From contig OZ024845.1 of assembly GCA_964017145.1 (NCBI GenBank), forward strand, positions 3,472,001-3,536,000: a stretch of 64,000 bases of DNA, written 5' to 3'. The DNA comes from Agrocybe praecox (taxonomy: Eukaryota; Basidiomycota; Agaricomycetes; Agaricales; Agrocybaceae). A model generated the notes under the pieces. It saw only the letters and a list, made by a program, of their open reading frames with translations. It was not told the origin of the DNA and ran no database searches. Shown here in pieces: positions 60,570-64,000 of this stretch. Numbering within the stretch: the stretch's first letter is position 1; every line of letters starts with the position of its first letter. The translations under genes were made by a program, and so were the position numbers.

Positions 60570-62081
60570 ATGACAATCTCGTATGCAGGAAAAAGAAAGA
60601 TTTTGGTGTTGCATGGGTAATCGTTTCGGTTGCACCGTTATGTTATATACCCCCTAATGGACTCGTTGATAGATATGCTCAAAATGCATACGCCATAAGC
60701 AGAAGGGTAAGCATAATATAATTGTTTCTTGCCGATCAGCATCAACTAATGTAAATTGAATTATACACAGATAAGCCGTCTAATGAAGGATTGTGATGAA
60801 GACCTGGAATTTTGTACGAGCTAACTTCTTCATATTGATTTCAAAAGAACCGTCTTATGATTGGCCCTAGATTATCTTGACGGACCACATATCGTTCGAC
60901 CAGCCCAATTCAGTTCACGCGAAGTGAACGACTTATCTCTTGTTCCATTACACCCTCAATCTGAAGAGCTGGCTTGCGGTCTTACTCGACATCCTCCTCC
61001 ATCCTCTACTCCACGTGGCTGGTGGATAATAGATTATATCAGCAAACAATTTTCGAGCGCAGGGCTGGAAGCTTCTCTAACGCTGCTGAGGGAAGTCTTC
61101 AAAGAAAACCGATTCGAGGTGTGTGCTATCTCCACATTTTAAAGTAATTATTTTACAAATTTCTTTAGGCCGTAATTGGATTTAGGTAATATCGAATCGC
61201 TTTCAAGAATAAGCAAAAATTGAAAGTTGTTTGGCACATACGTTGTTAGCCAAGGATCCGCAATAGCAGAGTACATAACGTCTATGGTACGTGGCGATTA
61301 TGGAAGGCATTGCTTAATTCTCCGGCGACTGAATATCAATCAGCTCGAAGGACATCATCCACATCCTGTGTTCTGTGATAACGGACGTCTGGTCCATCCA
61401 CCTCTGTATGTCGTATTTTTGGTGTAGTATCTTTGAAAAAACGCTAAATGGAGTGTAAATTAGGAAATATGCAATTTTAAATTCAGGATTCCTTCTTCGC
61501 GGTCCGTATATGGACTGGACAAGGGAGACACCACAAGATTTTGACTTGGACTATGAGGAGACGCCCATTCTCGACACACCTATACTGCATGTAATAGGAA
61601 AGAATGACGTTGTTGTTGTACCGGAGCGTACAGATCTATTAACAAAGTTCTCGCGGAACAAGAAAGTGTTGGAACATTATGGAGGTACGTCATTCTTTGT
61701 CGTCACCAAAATGTGCCAAAATCTGACTATTACGAAGGTCATTTCATCAACACTCGTCCGTGCTGGCAACGATTTTTCGCTGATTTCTTCCGTGACCCTT
61801 TGAGCCAGTTTTTCCCACCGCCACCAGCTTCCAAACGCCATGAGGCATCGTATGATATGGTCTTTACGCCAGACACTGACTCATATGTGACGCACGCGTC
61901 CGTGGAACTTTATACAACATCGGAAAGAGAGTCTAGCGGAGGATCGTCAACCCCGGACTCTGCATCTGCTCCTCAAACACCGGTGGAGAATGCTGTCCTT
62001 CTACCGGAGTACTCTGATTCGAATGTCGTGGATACTAAACTCAGGAAGAATATAAGTTCAATGATATACATCGATGCATGA
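60570..62081 (+). CDS. FSH1-type serine hydrolase
   Basis: Nine exons (60570-60616, 60673-60706, 60771-60813, 60871-61118, 61169-61185, 61250-61286, 61344-61405, 61464-61684, 61738-62081) give 350 residues. The family start KILVLHGYAQNAY and YLDGPHIV are clear. The nucleophile elbow is GFSQGSA with Ser130, the acid is probably Asp in VIGKNDVVV, and the catalytic His is in YGGHFI. FSH1 proteins are small alpha/beta hydrolases acting on esters; several serve in fungal secondary metabolism as off-loading or hydrolytic enzymes. The C-terminal 100 residues form a Ser/Pro-rich tail not typical of the family. Start and splice sites were fixed by phase continuity. Confidence 0.87.
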
Positions 62082-62451
62082 TGTATTCTAAAGATGTCTT
62101 GTATTATAATACTTATGTAAGTACTAGGATATGGACTGAATTAATGTCGAGCTTTGAATTCATTGAGTTTGAACGCGAGAACTCGACGAGGTAAAAATGA
62201 CTCGGAAGCTACCATATATCAGATAGAATAACACTGATAGCGTCCAACATAAGCGCTGTCCACTTAGAGTACATATATACACATGTAACCTCGTGTAACG
62301 CACAGGGCAACCAAGGCCGATATAGTTTGGATATAGTACGCGTGGCGTGGAAAATCAATCATGTGATTGTTTAGTTTTGAAAATCCCACCCGGTCTCTTG
62401 CGTAATTAACCTTTGTATATCAGACACTAGATTTCTATCGTAACCTTCACC
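62082..62451. other. Intergenic, no gene recognised
   Basis: Short spacer between two genes on the plus strand. Confidence 0.45.
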
Positions 62452-63485
62452 ATGCCATATAAATGCCAGCGCTGTAATAAGGATCTCGCTCGTGAAGATA
62501 TCTTACGCTGCGCTCGATGCCAGTACGTTGCTCCGATATATCGAATTTGTTTCATTTCCTTGCTTACTAGCACGAAAACAGATTGACGATCTACTGTGTA
62601 AGAAGACGTCTATATCCAGGAAATGAACCTTTCACTAATGATTGTAGTCCAAAGAATGTCAGGTTAAGTCATGGAAAACCAATCATAAAGCCAGCTGTAA
62701 CAACCTCCCCGTGATAATTGCAGAAAGAAAACGGGCGAAGGGTAATCAGTCTGTCCCTAAGGCTGGCGATGTACCAAGGATTGACACTCCTACTGGAAGA
62801 AAATCCAAAATTGAGCGGCAATTAGATCATTGGATACAGCTCTGGAAACCTTCGCTACACATATTTGGCGTAATGTCACTCGATCTCGCCCGACATCCGA
62901 AGGAGAGAGTTACGACACATTGGTATGGGATATATTTTGCTGCATGGGATTCTACTGACACATCCATATTACCACATAGCCTGCAGGTGTGCATAAAATA
63001 CCAGATAAAGGTTGAAGACCCCGCAAAAATGTTCAAGGTAAGTACTCTTTGTCAATTTGTATGTGCGCAGAAATTGCTGATAGGGACATGTAGCCGGTTG
63101 AGGTCTCCGTCGTGCAAATGAAGGACTTAGAGTTCCCACAGATTTTACAATCCATCAATCCCACCGATTTCGATCAGCTAAGACTCGTCATATTTGTTAT
63201 AAATGACAAAGGACACAAGACACTATCACGAGTCCTTAAATGGCACGACCTTAATCTCGATGCTTATTGGCGAGCCATGCCGCAGGAAAAGAGCAAATAT
63301 ATTGCGTCAACGTGGGAAGAATCATTTTTCTTCGGGTTCATTAAATGGTCCCCGCAAAGGTTGGAGAAAGGACTGTCCATTAAAAAGAAAAATCCTCAAC
63401 AAGCTGGTAAGTGTTCCATGTCTGAAACAAAATTTTCGAGTTGACAAAAGATGTAGTGAATACGGCTTCAATCGAACGAATTTGA
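62452..63485 (+). CDS. MYND zinc-finger protein
   Basis: Five exons (62452-62522, 62582-62597, 62648-63037, 63094-63406, 63457-63485) give 272 residues. Residues 5-43 form a MYND finger: CQRC, then CARC, IYCSKECQ and KTNHKASC. The finger usually binds proline-rich partner peptides. The rest of the protein has no domain that I recognise, although basidiomycete MYND proteins often have such a body of about 200 residues (HWIQLWKPSLHIFGVMSLDL). The second exon is only 16 nt. The last exon is the least certain part; if the final intron is not removed the frame runs to 63444. Confidence 0.82.
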
Positions 63486-64000
63486 GCGGGATGGCGTATA
63501 TCATCAGCGGCTGATGTAAAATATTGGACGAAGGGATGGTCATCTTCATTATATTTATACTCCGTGATAATTATCCCAACGTCCGAATAGCGTTGATTTA
63601 AACTCAGAGGAGACTAACAGCCGGATTAAATTATGTCATAGATACGAGCCGAAAAATCAATAGAATAGCGTAATACGATGCTGAGTTGTCACCGCTGGCG
63701 AGAATAGGTATTTGTCGTCCAAGTAGCCATTTATAAATATGTTTTGTATCTTATTTCAAAATAGGTATCGGGCTTGCCACATATGTATAGTATGCTGGCG
63801 TTCCGGGGTTCCCATAATCGGTAGGCCCGATAGCTATATGTCTAGGAAACAGCTATTTAATATATTATGATAAATATTTCTCAAGGACTATTTTGACGAC
63901 AAATTGCTATTCTCCCCAGCGGTATGTCTACAGGAATCAGCACATTATCCAGAACTCAAGAAGGTCCTATCAACGTTTTACGAAGCGTTGAGGCTATCGC
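63486..64000. other. Window end, no gene recognised
   Basis: AT-rich sequence with short ORFs only. A gene could begin beyond the window. Confidence 0.4.

Noticed and set aside
1..64000. tRNA genes, rRNA or CRISPR arrays
   Set aside because: I read for tRNA B-box-like strings and spaced direct repeats and saw none that fold or repeat convincingly; a dedicated tRNA scan would be decisive.

Overview
The window looks like nuclear DNA of a filamentous basidiomycete, probably an Agaricomycete. Most genes that can be resolved are cut by many introns of about 50-60 nt. The families present (HET proteins, DUF6533 membrane proteins, a DEYTD-type sesquiterpene synthase, multi-exon P450s, MYND and FSH1 proteins) are typical of mushroom genomes. 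No rRNA, tRNA, CRISPR array or bacterial operon was recognised. Exon coordinates below were worked out by hand from splice sites, phase continuity and family motifs; each total was checked for an intact frame unless stated otherwise.

Layout. 1-2330 is an AT-rich repeat in which arrays of palindromic ATGGATAAA/TTTATCCAT units flank a 0.9 kb core as an inverted pair. 3000-3670 is a satellite of roughly 175 bp period. 4683-6659 (+) encodes an intact HET-domain protein; a paralogue at 14605-16562 (+) is broken by a net 10-nt deletion. Between them lie a decayed DUF6534-like membrane gene (7840-9950, -) and an aldo/keto reductase (11309-13072, -). Next come a secreted SMP-30-type lactonase (17806-19275, +), two DUF6533 membrane proteins (19359-21246 and 22360-24139, -), an MFS monocarboxylate-type transporter (24829-26804, -) and an OPT oligopeptide transporter with about 28 exons (27225-31161, -). 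Two cytochrome P450s (32025-34471 and 36894-39117, +), a C2H2 zinc-finger protein (40254-41682, -) and a sesquiterpene synthase (44351-45699, -) follow. After a gene-poor 5.7 kb stretch there is a second aldo/keto reductase (51554-53037, +), a Rad23-like UBA protein followed by repeated exon-like modules (53770-56148, -), a berberine-bridge-enzyme-type oxidase pseudogene with five in-frame stops (56625-58199, +), an FSH1-type serine hydrolase (60570-62081, +) and a MYND zinc-finger protein (62452-63485, +).

How the genes may work together. The stretch from about 11 to 53 kb holds a sesquiterpene synthase, two P450s, two aldo/keto reductases, a lactonase-like enzyme, two transporters and a DNA-binding protein. 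This is the parts list expected of a sesquiterpenoid biosynthetic locus, perhaps of protoilludane type judging from the synthase motif. Co-regulation cannot be seen from sequence and the grouping is inference.

The most unusual structural signals are splice-related: a 2-nt exon needed at the same place in both DUF6533 paralogues, four GC-AG introns, and one intron in the OPT gene that seems to end in AC instead of AG.
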